Shown here: one piece after another, positions 27,323 through 39,420 of the stretch | Position numbering within the stretch: the stretch's first letter is position 1 | Layout: each line of letters begins with the position of its first letter | Source: Tindallia magadiensis | Lineage (GTDB): Bacteria > Bacillota > Clostridia > Peptostreptococcales > Tindalliaceae | DNA: 64,000 bases | Assembly (NCBI RefSeq): GCF_900113635.1 | Contig: NZ_FOQA01000006.1 | Location: 178,814-242,813 of the forward strand | Direction: 5' to 3' | Position numbers and translations under genes: made by a program | Notes under the pieces: generated by a model | What the model was told of the DNA's origin: nothing | What the model saw: only the letters and a program-made list of their open reading frames with translations | Databases searched by the model: none

Positions 27323-28309
27323 TTAAAGTATCTTGTATAATTCGTCTGCTTCTGGCTCTTTTAAGATTACCCTTTCTCCTGCAATCAAAATTTTTCTTTC
27401 TTTTTCTGTCATCTTACCAATGATAGTGCTATGAATCTTATTCTTTTTCAAGGTTTCTATTAAATGGGTTACTTTCTCAGGATGTATGGTCATAACCATC
27501 ACTCCGCTGGAAATTAGGCGGTAAGCGTCGATTCCAAAATAGCGGCAAATAGCTTTCGTTGACTCCAGAACTGGAATGTTACTCTGCTCTACTTCAATTC
27601 CAAGTTGTGAGGCTTCGGCTAACTCCCAAAGTGCGCCCATAATACCACCTTCTGTCACATCATGCATCGCACTTACTCCTAATTCTCCAGCCAATAGTCC
27701 TTCTGGAACAACACTTATTTCGTGTTTTAAGTTTTTCGCTTCGTTAAGAAGGTTTTTACTCAGGTAACAAGAAAGCTCTTCTTCTTTATCATGAGCCAAT
27801 ATCGTCGTACCTTCCAATCCTGCATATTTAGTCATTACCACAATGTCTCCTGCTCTGGCGCCTCCTGTTTTGATTAATTTTTCTCGACGTTGTCTTCCTA
27901 TGGCCACAGTGCTAATAATCGTCTGGTTAACAGTATCTGTTATTTCCGTATGTCCGCCCATTATTTGTACCGATAGGCTTTCCGCTGCTTTTGCGGCATC
28001 TTGCATCATTTTTTCCAGTTCTATTTCCGTTGTCTTTGAAGGAGTTAGCACGGTTAACATCACACCTATGGGTTCAGCACCGTTAGAAGCAATGTCATTA
28101 CAAGCTATATGAATCGCTAAACTTCCAATATCTGTTACAGCTCCGGTAATGGGATCTGTACTAATCACACATAGCTGATCTTCCAAATCTACCACAGCAC
28201 AATCTTCTCCGATTCCAGCACCAACCAGCACTTCTTTTCGAATATTTTTTACATTACCAATTATTTTTTCCCGTAAAAAACCTGTAGGAACCTTTCCTAT
28301 TTTCATCAC
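27323..28309 (-). CDS. AIR-synthase-related (HypE/PurM-fold) protein
   Basis: Protein of 328 residues with PurM-type N domain (GIGEDCAVVDLEDQ, STDPITGAVTDIGSLAIHIA, NDIASNGAEPIG, MGGHTEITD) and C domain (HDVTEGGIMGALWELAEAS). The family includes HypE, ThiL and SelD. The HypE C-terminal Cys tail is absent (ends EADELYKIL) and no hydrogenase genes are nearby, so it is not a canonical HypE. Start is GTG 28309 or ATG 28306 after AAGGAAG. It is last in the pcrA-ligA-ABC operon; role unknown. Confidence 0.8.
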   Translation of the reverse strand: MMKIGKVPTGFLREKIIGNVKNIRKEVLVGAGIGEDCAVVDLEDQLCVISTDPITGAVTDIGSLAIHIACNDIASNGAEPIGVMLTVLTPSKTTEIELEKMMQDAAKAAESLSVQIMGGHTEITDTVNQTIISTVAIGRQRREKLIKTGGARAGDIVVMTKYAGLEGTTILAHDKEEELSCYLSKNLLNEAKNLKHEISVVPEGLLAGELGVSAMHDVTEGGIMGALWELAEASQLGIEVEQSNIPVLESTKAICRYFGIDAYRLISSGVMVMTIHPEKVTHLIETLKKNKIHSTIIGKMTEKERKILIAGERVILKEPEADELYKIL

Positions 28310-28321
28310 ATACTTCCTTTC

Positions 28322-29029
28322 CTAAGGATGTTCGTTTCGTATAGCTTGATAGCGAAGCAACATTTTTTCCAGTTGCCATGCAACGATTCCAAGAGCTAAC
28401 AAACTTCCCATAGCGTAAAGACCTATTTTAATGGCTGTATTAATAAAAAATGATTCTGGTAATAGTTGAATCAATACATGATGCTGAGGATTCAGAATCC
28501 ATAGATCGTTATCAAATAATAACAGGTGAAAGTAAGTAAAGTATTTGGTAAAATCGAGCCATATCAAAAGCCCCAGCAGGATCATCATGTCCACATTTGC
28601 CAGTCCTGTAAAAAACAAAGTACGCAGAGCATGGTTTTTCCATTTCTTGTCTTTATAAATCACCCACACCAATAGTAGCAATAACCCTATTATCGAAATG
28701 TTTCGTAGCAATCTGGCTGAGTCGTACAGCTCCAACACATCGATCATATGCAATCGTTCTCGCTCATCATAAAGTGGTTGATAAATTCCATCTTTCACAG
28801 CCATTGTCTGAAAGTCTTCTTTTTCTCCTTGAAGGTACAAAATAATTTCTTCGGCTGTGTGTTTTAAGTTTTCACGATCCATCCCTGCCTGTGGCACCCA
28901 GTCTTGTTTCTCAAATTCCGTCATATAATGTTCCACATCGTACGAAACATATTCCAAGGCTGTAACCCAGACTGCCACTGTAAGAAAAATGCCCATTAGT
29001 AGATAAATGATCCTTGTTTTCCATTTCAT
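28322..29029 (-). CDS. TIGR01906 (DUF1461) integral membrane protein
   Basis: Membrane protein of 235 residues with an N-terminal TM (about 8-26), an extracytoplasmic segment of about 80 residues carrying the family pattern (NLKHTAEEIILYLQGE, LYDERERLHMIDVLELYD), then three more TM segments. This matches TIGR01906 in layout. Function unknown. It lies 17 bp after the ABC ATPase gene and 12 bp before the AIR-synthase-like gene. Confidence 0.8.
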   Translation of the reverse strand: MKWKTRIIYLLMGIFLTVAVWVTALEYVSYDVEHYMTEFEKQDWVPQAGMDRENLKHTAEEIILYLQGEKEDFQTMAVKDGIYQPLYDERERLHMIDVLELYDSARLLRNISIIGLLLLLVWVIYKDKKWKNHALRTLFFTGLANVDMMILLGLLIWLDFTKYFTYFHLLLFDNDLWILNPQHHVLIQLLPESFFINTAIKIGLYAMGSLLALGIVAWQLEKMLLRYQAIRNEHP

Positions 29030-29046
29030 CTTTTTTCCTCCGTAGT

Positions 29047-29790
29047 CTAATGAATCAGGCAGGCTAATACTTCTTCCTTTAATTGAATATAGGCTGGTTC
29101 TGTAAAAGAGTTTATCTTTCTCGGTCGTTTTAGATCAACTCGAAATTCAGCTCTTATTTGGGCTGGTCGTTTTGTAAGCACGTAAATCCGATCTGATAAT
29201 AACAATGCTTCATCCACATCATGAGTGATTAATAATACAGAAGACTCTATTTCTTCCATCACTCCCATCAACCACTGTTGCATTTTCTGTCTGGTTAACG
29301 CATCCAACCCTCCAAAGGGTTCATCCAATAACATAATGTCTTTCGTAAACAAAAGCGTTCTTAAAAGAGCTGCTCGCTGCCTCATTCCACCAGATAACTG
29401 GCCCGGATAATATTTTTCAAACCCTTCAAGACCAAATAAAGAAAAATAAGGCATTGCTTTCGCGTAAGCCTGTCTCCGGGAATAATCTTTTAAAAATAGC
29501 GGCAAACAAACATTGTCTAAAATAGATTTCCAGGGAAGCAGCAAATCTTTCTGATGCATAAAACTTACCCTCCCTGTCACTCCGGTATATGGTTGATGAT
29601 CAATCAGCACCTCTCCCCGGTCTGGTATCAGAATTCCGGCAATAATGCTAAAAAGAGTACTTTTGCCACAACCACTAGGGCCTAAAATGGTAACAAATTC
29701 TTTGCGGTTTAGATGCAATGAGATATCTTCTAAGGTGTGCAATTCCGTAAAGGTTTTTTGAATATGACTGACTTCTAAAATCTTATCCAA
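29047..29790 (-). CDS. ABC transporter ATPase, SsuB/TauB/ThiZ type
   Basis: Nucleotide-binding subunit of 247 residues: Walker A GPSGCGKSTL, Q-loop FMHQKDLLLPW, signature LSGGMRQRAALLRTL, Walker B IMLLDEPFGGLD, switch His THDVDEALLL. TTG start at 29790 with GGAGG upstream. It energises the permease 29 bp upstream. With the MTH1187-type thiamine-binding protein, this points to import of thiamine or its pyrimidine precursor (ThiXYZ type) rather than sulfonate. Confidence 0.88.
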   Translation of the reverse strand: MDKILEVSHIQKTFTELHTLEDISLHLNRKEFVTILGPSGCGKSTLFSIIAGILIPDRGEVLIDHQPYTGVTGRVSFMHQKDLLLPWKSILDNVCLPLFLKDYSRRQAYAKAMPYFSLFGLEGFEKYYPGQLSGGMRQRAALLRTLLFTKDIMLLDEPFGGLDALTRQKMQQWLMGVMEEIESSVLLITHDVDEALLLSDRIYVLTKRPAQIRAEFRVDLKRPRKINSFTEPAYIQLKEEVLACLIH

Positions 29791-29819
29791 GTGAAGCCGC
29801 CTCCCAGCCTGAAAATATT

Positions 29820-30582
29820 TTACTGATCAAGAGCCTCTTCATGCTTTTTGGTATGATATTGCCATGGCATCATCTTTTTTTCGATGATTTGTATACCTTT
29901 AAGCACCATAATGCTAAGCAGAACAATTACTGTAATTACAGCAAAAACTTGATCCGTAGCAAAAGATTGTCGAACCCGAAGCATGTACACACCCAACCCC
30001 ATACGACCACCAATCCATTCACCTATTACCGCCCCCATAATGCTATAAGTGCCAGAAATTTTCAGTCCTGAAAACAAGGATGGCATTGCAGTTGGAAGTT
30101 TTACCCACCGATATTGTTGCCATGGGGTTGCATCCATTGCCTGCATTAGATCCATCAACTCCCGATCTACACCTGCCAACCCTTCCATTAAACTGATTGT
30201 TATCGGAAAAAAACATACCAAAACGACAATCAGCACTTTCGGAAGCATTCCAAAGCCGAACCACATAGCAAATAAAGGGGCTAATACAATAATAGGTACT
30301 GTTTGAGAAGTCACCAGGTAAGGATATAAAATTTTTCTAAGTAAAGGTATAAAATCCAATATTACGGCCAACAAAAACCCAAGCAGAATAGCTATCGTAA
30401 AACCGATCAGGGCCTGTGACAGAGTTACCCTTGCATGCTGCCAAAGCAATGGAGCATTTTGGATGATTGCCATTATAATACGACTGGGTGCTGGCAGCAA
30501 ATAGGGGGGTATCCACTGAAACCGGCTAATGGTTTCCCAAAGCATTAAAAAAACAACCCCTACCCCTGCTGATAAAAAAGAT

Positions 30583-30608
<26 letters not shown>
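29820..30608 (-). CDS. ABC transporter permease, SsuC/ThiX type
   Basis: Inner-membrane permease of 262 residues with about six TM segments and the BPD_transp_1 coupling loop (EWIGGRMGLGVYMLRVRQSF). It starts inside the MTH1187-type gene (26-bp overlap) and is followed by its ATPase. No periplasmic substrate-binding protein (NMT1/ThiY type) is encoded in the visible operon, so a binding protein must be encoded elsewhere or the cytosolic thiamine-binding protein stands in. Confidence 0.88.
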
Positions 30609-32884
<2,276 letters not shown>

Positions 32885-32897
32885 TCACCTCGTTCTT

Positions 32898-35288
32898 TTA
32901 TTCTTCTACCGTTAACTTCACATAATCCAAGTTAATCTTTTTTAGTCCTCCGCCCGGAAAAGCGATGGTGACTACTTCATTCACTTTTGAAACCACAGTA
33001 CCACTTCCAAAGGCAGGATGATTCACTTTTTGCCCTGTTTTTAAGGTTTTATTTTCACCTACGTGTTTTGGTGCTGAATTGGTTTCCATTGGCTTCATTT
33101 CTTTTCGTTGCCATCGTTGACGCTGTAATTTTTTACGGAAAGCATCTTGCTGCTGATGGTCTGATTCCTGATTTCCTCCCGCATTTTGAACACAATCCGA
33201 AGGTATTTCCTCCATAAATCTGGAAGGTTCATTATAGCTAGTAAATCCATAGAGTGTCCGTGATATGGCATTACTAAGGATCAGTTGCTCTTTGGCTCGA
33301 GTAAGCCCCACATAGCAAAGCCGTCTTTCTTCCTCTTCGTTTCCTTCTTTCAAGGACATGCTGGAAGGAAAAACATTTTCTTCCATACCCGGCATGAAGA
33401 CTACTGGAAATTCAAGACCTTTTGCACTGTGAAGGGTCATCAACAAAACACCGCTTCCTTCTTCTCCCAAAGAATCCACCGCTGCTTCTAAGGATGTACC
33501 AGCCAAAAAATCTTCCAGTTTTTCTTCTTCTGCCGTCTGATCAAACTCACGGGTCAGAGAAATAAATTCCATCAGGTTTTCTACTCTTCCCTGAGATTCA
33601 ATGCTTCCTTCTTCTTTAAGCAGTTCAAGATAACCTGTTACTGAATATACCTCTTCCACCAATTCCGTTACCTGATAGGCGTTTTTCTCTTTTATCCATT
33701 TGTCCAGCATGTGAACAAATTTACTCAATGAATTAGCGGCACGACTGCTAATACGATGCTTCCATTGATCTGTTTCTGTCAACATTTCCCATATGTTTTT
33801 TTCTTGATCCACAGCGAAGCCTTCTAAGGTTTCTACGGTTTTATCGCCAATGCCACGACGAGGCGTATTAATAATTCTCTTTAAACTCAACTCGTCTTTC
33901 GGATTTTCAATAACTTTTAAGTAAGCCAGAATGTCTTTTATTTCTTTCCGGTCATAAAATCGAGTACCTCCATAAATTCGATAAGGGATTCCCGCTTTCA
34001 TCATAGCTTCTTCCAGTACACGGGATTGGGCGTGAGTTCGATAAAGAACAGCAAAATCGCTGTAGTTTCTACCTTTTTCATGAAGGTCTTGCATAGATTG
34101 AACCATAAAATCTGCTTCTGCATATTCATTCCTGCATTGGCAATAAGCTATTTTTTCACCTTCCAAGCCTTCCGTAAAAAGTTTTTTTGCTTTTCGATGT
34201 CGATTATTTGAAACCACTTGATTTGCTGCATTTAGAATGGTTTCTGTAGATCGATAGTTTTGTTCCAGTTTTATGGTCACAGTTTCGCTGAAATCTTTTT
34301 CAAAGCCAAGGATGTTTTCAATATCCGCACCTCGCCATCCATAAATGCTTTGATCATCGTCTCCAACCACACAAAGATTCTGGTGTTTTTCAGCCAGAGC
34401 TTTCACCCATAGGTATTGAGGTTTATTCGTATCTTGAAACTCATCGACCAAAACATATCGGAACTTTTCCTGATAGTAACGCAGTACTTCAGGATGTTGG
34501 CGAAAAAGCTGTAGGGTTTTAAGGATTAGATCATCAAAATCCAAAGCATTGTTTTGAAATAGTTTTTTTTCATATAGCTCATATATATTTGCTAGTTGCT
34601 TGTTATAAAAGTCTTTTTCATTCTGTTTTTTACTTTCCAAAACACTTACCATGCTGTCCTTCATTTTCCCAATCCAGCCGCTTACAGCCCTTGGGCTATA
34701 TTTTTTATCGCTCAAATTAAGTTGTTTTATGCATTCTTTTAATAGAACTTGCTGGTCCTGAGCATCATAGATCACAAAATTGCTTCCATAACCCAGCCGA
34801 TGAATATCACTTCTTAACATTCTGGCACAAGCCGCATGAAAAGTACTGATCCACATTCGCTGACAAGTTCCTTTTAATAACTGCTCCACTCTTTCTTTCA
34901 TTTCGCGGGCCGCTTTGTTGGTAAAGGTAATTGCCAACACCTGAGACGGGTCTACAGATTGATACTCAAGAAGCCTAGATAAATTCAGTGGCATCGGTGT
35001 TTTGGTATCATCTCTTAGATCATACCATTCCTTGAGTTGCTTATATTCTGTTTCTGTCATGGTTTCAGGGACATGATTCTGTCTATAAATTGAACCAAAC
35101 CGTATCATATGACCGATCCGATTGACAAGCATAGTTGTTTTACCAGATCCCGCTCCTGCTAATACAAGACAAGGCCCCTCCGTATGTAAGACGGCTTTTT
35201 GTTGTGCTTGATTTAGGTGAGTATAATTGCTTTCAATGATTTTATCGCGTAGCTGGCAATAAGATTGTTGCCAGGTTTTTCCATTCAT
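32898..35288 (-). CDS. pcrA: ATP-dependent DNA helicase PcrA/UvrD
   Basis: SF1A 3'-5' helicase of 796 residues. Seen: Q motif LNQAQQKAVLHTEGP, Walker A AGAGSGKTT, ITFTNKAAREMKERV, motif II YVLVDEFQDTNKPQY, motif III VVGDDDQSIYGWRGA, motif IV LEQNYRST, motif V TLHSAKGLEFPVVF, motif VI CYVGLTRAKEQL, and the C-terminal PcrA tail (VNHPAFGSGTVVSK). An insertion of about 40 residues sits between Walker A and motif Ia, making it longer than the usual PcrA. Followed by ligA, a standard pair in Firmicutes. Confidence 0.96.
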   Translation of the reverse strand: MNGKTWQQSYCQLRDKIIESNYTHLNQAQQKAVLHTEGPCLVLAGAGSGKTTMLVNRIGHMIRFGSIYRQNHVPETMTETEYKQLKEWYDLRDDTKTPMPLNLSRLLEYQSVDPSQVLAITFTNKAAREMKERVEQLLKGTCQRMWISTFHAACARMLRSDIHRLGYGSNFVIYDAQDQQVLLKECIKQLNLSDKKYSPRAVSGWIGKMKDSMVSVLESKKQNEKDFYNKQLANIYELYEKKLFQNNALDFDDLILKTLQLFRQHPEVLRYYQEKFRYVLVDEFQDTNKPQYLWVKALAEKHQNLCVVGDDDQSIYGWRGADIENILGFEKDFSETVTIKLEQNYRSTETILNAANQVVSNNRHRKAKKLFTEGLEGEKIAYCQCRNEYAEADFMVQSMQDLHEKGRNYSDFAVLYRTHAQSRVLEEAMMKAGIPYRIYGGTRFYDRKEIKDILAYLKVIENPKDELSLKRIINTPRRGIGDKTVETLEGFAVDQEKNIWEMLTETDQWKHRISSRAANSLSKFVHMLDKWIKEKNAYQVTELVEEVYSVTGYLELLKEEGSIESQGRVENLMEFISLTREFDQTAEEEKLEDFLAGTSLEAAVDSLGEEGSGVLLMTLHSAKGLEFPVVFMPGMEENVFPSSMSLKEGNEEEERRLCYVGLTRAKEQLILSNAISRTLYGFTSYNEPSRFMEEIPSDCVQNAGGNQESDHQQQDAFRKKLQRQRWQRKEMKPMETNSAPKHVGENKTLKTGQKVNHPAFGSGTVVSKVNEVVTIAFPGGGLKKINLDYVKLTVEE

Positions 35289-35336
35289 AAGAAAAACTCC
35301 TTTCCGAAAAATAGTATATCACAAATAAATAAAAAA

Positions 35337-35362
35337 AAGGAATGGTGACAAACCCACTCCTT
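35337..35362 (-). terminator. Terminator of the REC-PAS-GGDEF gene
   Basis: On the minus strand AAGGAGTGG pairs with CCATTCCTT (one G-T pair), followed by a run of T (TTTTTTTTATTTA). It begins 5 bp beyond the stop at 35368. Confidence 0.85.
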
Positions 35363-35367
35363 ATCTC

Positions 35368-36693
35368 TTATGTTTTATTCCTTAACGGTCTAAACCTCGA
35401 TACTCTTTCCCAATACTTTTTTTTGGCTTCAGGGTCAAGATTTGGATTTTTTTCAAGTATTTTCAACAGGTCTATTAACTTATTTTCTCTATTAGTCAGT
35501 TTGTTCTGATACATATTGTCATCAGCTTCTTTTAGTAATTCCTCTATGCTTTTATGGTTATCGTTTTTTGTTGCTGAGCCCAGAGCCAGTTGGGTGAATT
35601 CTCCTCTCGCTGTTAACTCCTGACATCTTGCTCGGATTCTTCGCATCATTTTACGAGCATTAGCGTTATCGGTCTGTGTCAATAAAATCGTAAACTCATC
35701 GCCACCGGTCCGACAAATAATGTCTTCCTCCCGAAAGCAGTCTTTCATCACCTGAGCAGTTCGTTGAAGCAGCTTGTCTCCTTCTTGATGACCCAATATA
35801 TCATTTACCATTTTTAATCCGTCAATATCTCCAATGATCACACTCAAGGGATACTGTCTCTCTGTATCCAGTCTTTGCAATTCCTCTTCAAAAAAATCCC
35901 GGTTATATAAGCCAGTCATCCGGTCACGAAACCTCATGTGAATTAAGGCTTCTTCGGTTTTCCGGGCTTCCGTAACATCTCTAACAATCGCAACAGCTTC
36001 CTCTTTTCCACTACCTGCCAAACGCATCTCAAATCTTCGAAGACCTTTCGGCGTTTCCAGCTCATACTCTACCGTCTGCATATTTCCGGTCTTAATAGCT
36101 TTATCAATATACATCAGAATCGTTTCCGCCAAGGGTTGTGGTAGTACTTCCATCACATTTTTGTCTTTTATATCGTCAAAGCCTATGGGCATGATGTCAA
36201 CATCCTGAGTGGTTACTTCTAAATAGTTTCCTTTTTTATCGTAATTAATTAATAAATCCGGTAATGCTTTTACCATTGACTGAAATCGAACTTCCTGACG
36301 TTCCAGCTCCTGTTTCATCTTCGCTTTATATAAAGCTAGTTCCAGGTTAATCAGTAGCTCCTGCTCGTTAAAGGGTTTCACCAAAAATCCACTGGGATCT
36401 GCTTCTAGGATGCGTTGCTGAACATCATCATTTAAAAACCCGGATATAAACAGAATTGGTATCCCCAGGTTTTCTTGTATTTCACAGGCTCCGTAAATCC
36501 CATCTTTTTCACCTTTTAGATGAATATCCATCAACACCAAGTCAGGTTTCGTCTTGGCAACTAGCGGGATGGCTTCTTCAACAGAACAGGCAGTACCCAC
36601 CAATAAGTACTGCTTTTTTCTTAATGTATCTACGATTGCCTTCGTATCCATCAAATTGTCTTCTACCAAGAATATCTTTGCACGCTCATTCAT
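35368..36693 (-). CDS. Response regulator diguanylate cyclase (REC-PAS-GGDEF)
   Basis: Protein of 441 residues. Receiver (about 5-120; phospho-Asp in LVLMDIHLKGEKDG), PAS (about 130-245) and GGDEF (about 255-410). The active site is intact (CRTGGDEFTIL) and the inhibitory site RxxD sits five residues before it (REED), so product inhibition by c-di-GMP is expected. A short basic tail follows. It makes c-di-GMP when phosphorylated by an unknown kinase. Monocistronic with its own terminator. A MshEN-repeat protein 23 kb away is a possible receiver of the signal. Confidence 0.92.
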   Translation of the reverse strand: MNERAKIFLVEDNLMDTKAIVDTLRKKQYLLVGTACSVEEAIPLVAKTKPDLVLMDIHLKGEKDGIYGACEIQENLGIPILFISGFLNDDVQQRILEADPSGFLVKPFNEQELLINLELALYKAKMKQELERQEVRFQSMVKALPDLLINYDKKGNYLEVTTQDVDIMPIGFDDIKDKNVMEVLPQPLAETILMYIDKAIKTGNMQTVEYELETPKGLRRFEMRLAGSGKEEAVAIVRDVTEARKTEEALIHMRFRDRMTGLYNRDFFEEELQRLDTERQYPLSVIIGDIDGLKMVNDILGHQEGDKLLQRTAQVMKDCFREEDIICRTGGDEFTILLTQTDNANARKMMRRIRARCQELTARGEFTQLALGSATKNDNHKSIEELLKEADDNMYQNKLTNRENKLIDLLKILEKNPNLDPEAKKKYWERVSRFRPLRNKT

Positions 36694-36764
36694 TACATCT
36701 ACACCTCAGTCCCAAGGCTCTTTCCTCAATTTTACCATATTTTCGACCTGAGGTATATTCCCAT

Positions 36765-37916
36765 TTAGCGTAACTCTATATGCCTATTAATATATTCTTC
36801 TATTTTTTTTATTTCAAGCCCTTCTAGTTGAAGTTCAAAAGCTATCTGATGCCATTTTCCAATTTCTGTGCCTTCTTGAATACCCATTTCTTTTAGACGA
36901 TTACCGGTAAAATAAGGTGTTATCTCCTGTGCCGGCCAATGTTGATGAATCATTTTTTCCAAGTCGATTCTCTCTAACGCTTTTGCAAAGAGTAGCGTTT
37001 CTTCTTTATCCAGCAATAAGGAGATGCGTCGACAATCGGCCACATTTTCATAGTTCAACAACCTTTTGATGGCGCTTAGCCTCTTCATTAGCGCATTGCT
37101 TTTTTCATGATGGCGGCTCATTTGATAAAAAGCTTCTCGAATACTCCTAAAATCCGTCTCTCCTAATGTTTTTTCAGTATTTGAAAAAACAGACTGATAC
37201 GCATAACAAATCAATAATGCCCACATAAATAACTCCGGATTCTTGCTTTTATCCCTAAAGAAGATCGCTTTTTCAATTTTCTTTTTTATCTCATCTTCTT
37301 GCTCTCCCTTAATAAAGGACAAACATTTTTCTGTCTTAACCATATATTCAAATCCAATTTGTGGAAAAGGACTCATTATCCACTTTTGCATTTCCGCATA
37401 AATCCGTTCGGATGCAATATGGGCTGCTTTTTCTTTTCTCATCATTTGCAGGGTTTTTGATTCTATCGACAAGTCAAATCGTGATGCTAGTTGAATGGCA
37501 CGATATACTCTTAAAGGGTCCTGCCTAAACGCTTCAGGACCCGTCATTTTTATCTGTTTGGATTTTATATCCCTTATCCCTCCAATGGGATCAACTATTT
37601 TTCCTGTTATTGCCTCTTGATAAATGGCATTCATTGTAAAGTCTCTTCTGTAGGCATCCTGTTGAAGGGATGCACTGGACAATGTTATTTCAACTTTTAA
37701 TTCTGAAGGAGCCCAAATCAGCTGACTCTTTCCATATTTTTTCCATCTTCCCAATGAAGATAAAATATGTTCCAAATTCATTGCTGACAGGTTGAAAATA
37801 ATCAGATCCTTGTCTTTTGCCTTATATCCCATCAGCGGATCTCTTACGCACCCACCTACCCAGTATGGTTGGCCTTTCATATTGATAATCTGTTGAATTA
37901 AATCCTCTTTTTTCAT
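36765..37916 (-). CDS. cca: CCA tRNA nucleotidyltransferase family protein
   Basis: Class II nucleotidyltransferase of 383 residues. Seen: GGCVRDPLMG (residues 21-30), catalytic D35-x-D37, RRDFTMNAIYQ, and the neck/body region DPLRVYRAIQLASRFD. It adds or repairs the 3' CCA of tRNA, although most tRNAs in this window already encode CCA. Poly(A) polymerase activity is a possible alternative within the family, but the short body favours CCA addition. GGAGTTGTTCA precedes the ATG. Confidence 0.85.
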   Translation of the reverse strand: MKKEDLIQQIINMKGQPYWVGGCVRDPLMGYKAKDKDLIIFNLSAMNLEHILSSLGRWKKYGKSQLIWAPSELKVEITLSSASLQQDAYRRDFTMNAIYQEAITGKIVDPIGGIRDIKSKQIKMTGPEAFRQDPLRVYRAIQLASRFDLSIESKTLQMMRKEKAAHIASERIYAEMQKWIMSPFPQIGFEYMVKTEKCLSFIKGEQEDEIKKKIEKAIFFRDKSKNPELFMWALLICYAYQSVFSNTEKTLGETDFRSIREAFYQMSRHHEKSNALMKRLSAIKRLLNYENVADCRRISLLLDKEETLLFAKALERIDLEKMIHQHWPAQEITPYFTGNRLKEMGIQEGTEIGKWHQIAFELQLEGLEIKKIEEYINRHIELR

Positions 37917-37952
37917 TGAACAACTCCACTTCTCCCCGAAAGCTATACCACT

Positions 37953-38858
37953 TTACTCTAATACTTCAATTGTTTTCACTTCACCATTCAACATTATTTC
38001 TGATGATGTAATGGTCATTCGCACAAACTTTTCTTGACTTGCTTCCTCTGCCATCCTCTCGGAAATATGTTTCATTTCCTCAGCCGCTTCTTCGCTGACA
38101 GATAATACCCGATAATGTCCATTGATAGATACTTCTACAGAATTGCTGTCTACAGCTCCATGAAAAATACCTGTTACCATTACTTGATCGATTTGTTCCA
38201 GGTTGATTAGTTTCCATTGCTCTGTTTCCATTTCTTCAAAGTTAATGCTTATTAAGGCTCCTGGTTGAACAGGGTAGGCAGTCAACTGTTCCTGAATCTC
38301 TTCACTCACTTTGAACTGATGAACTCCAAAGGGTTCCTCTAACAAATTAAGTTCTAAATAGTTTCGATCAATCACATTAAAGACCGTAGCCGTACTTTTT
38401 TTATCTACCGGATCCATCATGGCAGCTTCAGATGCTTCCTCTGTCACCGAAAAAGCCCGTGGTGCCGCATCTTGTGGCGCCGCATCCTTTTGCATGTCTA
38501 CTGACTCTTCCATTGCTATATCCGTAGAAGCCAGTTCCATCAATTCTTCCGGTGCCCTTTGTATCTTCAATACTCCCACAATCAAGAAAATGGTGGCCGC
38601 AACAGAAATCCATTTGATCCACTTCTTTCTTCGAGGAGAAAGAAAAAGAGTTGACGTTTCGCTTTTCTGCTGTGGTTCCTGCCAATCCCATTTTTCTTCA
38701 TCGCTTTTTAATCTTTTAACACTTCTCACCGTTTCCAACATATTAGCCATATCTTGATCTAAATAGGGAGGTGCGGTGGGTTTGCATTCCATGATTAATT
38801 CATCAATAAAATCGTTAAGATATTCCGTTTCATGGTATAAAGATTTATTTTTATCCAT
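37953..38858 (-). CDS. Membrane-anchored anti-sigma factor (probable)
   Basis: Protein of 301 residues with a cytoplasmic N-terminal part (about 1-79), one TM segment (about 80-97) and an extracytoplasmic part of about 200 residues. It starts 8 bp inside the end of the ECF sigma gene, the standard sigma/anti-sigma layout. The N-terminal part would hold the sigma factor; no CxxC zinc motif (ZAS) is seen. Function rests on context and topology rather than a recognised domain. Confidence 0.7.
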   Translation of the reverse strand: MDKNKSLYHETEYLNDFIDELIMECKPTAPPYLDQDMANMLETVRSVKRLKSDEEKWDWQEPQQKSETSTLFLSPRRKKWIKWISVAATIFLIVGVLKIQRAPEELMELASTDIAMEESVDMQKDAAPQDAAPRAFSVTEEASEAAMMDPVDKKSTATVFNVIDRNYLELNLLEEPFGVHQFKVSEEIQEQLTAYPVQPGALISINFEEMETEQWKLINLEQIDQVMVTGIFHGAVDSNSVEVSINGHYRVLSVSEEAAEEMKHISERMAEEASQEKFVRMTITSSEIMLNGEVKTIEVLE

Positions 38859-39372
38859 TGAAATACCCTCCTTCCTCCAGTATTTCTTTTAGCTTTTTGA
38901 CACCTCTAAATTGCAAACTTTTAACCGTACCCACAGGTTTCCCCAAACGCTCTGCCACTTCCTGCAACGGATAGCCTTCAACGATACGCCATACAACCAC
39001 CTGCTGATAAACCTCCGGTAGTTTTTTTAACGCCTCTCGAACCATCATATTTTCTTCAATTTTTTGATTTTCGGAAGTAAATGTGTTTTTTTCACTTACT
39101 TGATCCAATTCCACTATTTTAGGACTTCTTCCCTTTTGCCTCCAGGTATCATAGATCGTATTTCTAAGAGCAGCAAAAATATAAGCACGAATTTTTTCTT
39201 CCTCTATATTTCCTTTTTTTACCTGCTGAAATACTTTTCGAAAAACTTCCTGAGATATTTCTTCAGCTTCTTCTTTACTTTGAAGGCGATAATATGCATA
39301 TTGATAAACCTGAGGCCAGAGACGCTCATAGGTCTCTTGAAATAGTTTATGCTGCGATGAAACAGATATCAT
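38851..39372 (-). CDS. ECF-type RNA polymerase sigma factor
   Basis: Protein of 173 residues with sigma region 2 (YQYAYYRLQSKEEAEEISQE, FAALRNTIYDTWRQKG) and region 4 (LPEVYQQVVVWRIVEGYPLQ, RLGKPVGTVKSLQFRG). SD GAGGGTG precedes the ATG. It overlaps the membrane protein that probably restrains it. A promoter of the ECF type lies 49-74 bp upstream, so autoregulation is likely. The inducing stress is unknown. Confidence 0.92.
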   Translation of the reverse strand: MISVSSQHKLFQETYERLWPQVYQYAYYRLQSKEEAEEISQEVFRKVFQQVKKGNIEEEKIRAYIFAALRNTIYDTWRQKGRSPKIVELDQVSEKNTFTSENQKIEENMMVREALKKLPEVYQQVVVWRIVEGYPLQEVAERLGKPVGTVKSLQFRGVKKLKEILEEGGYFNG

Positions 39373-39420
39373 TGATTGTCACCCTCTTTTCCTACCATCA
39401 TTTCCGTTTCTATCCATTAA

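Noticed and set aside
27323..28309. Calling the AIR-synthase-like protein HypE
   Set aside because: The C-terminal Cys tail needed for carbamoyl transfer is missing and no hydrogenase maturation genes are present.
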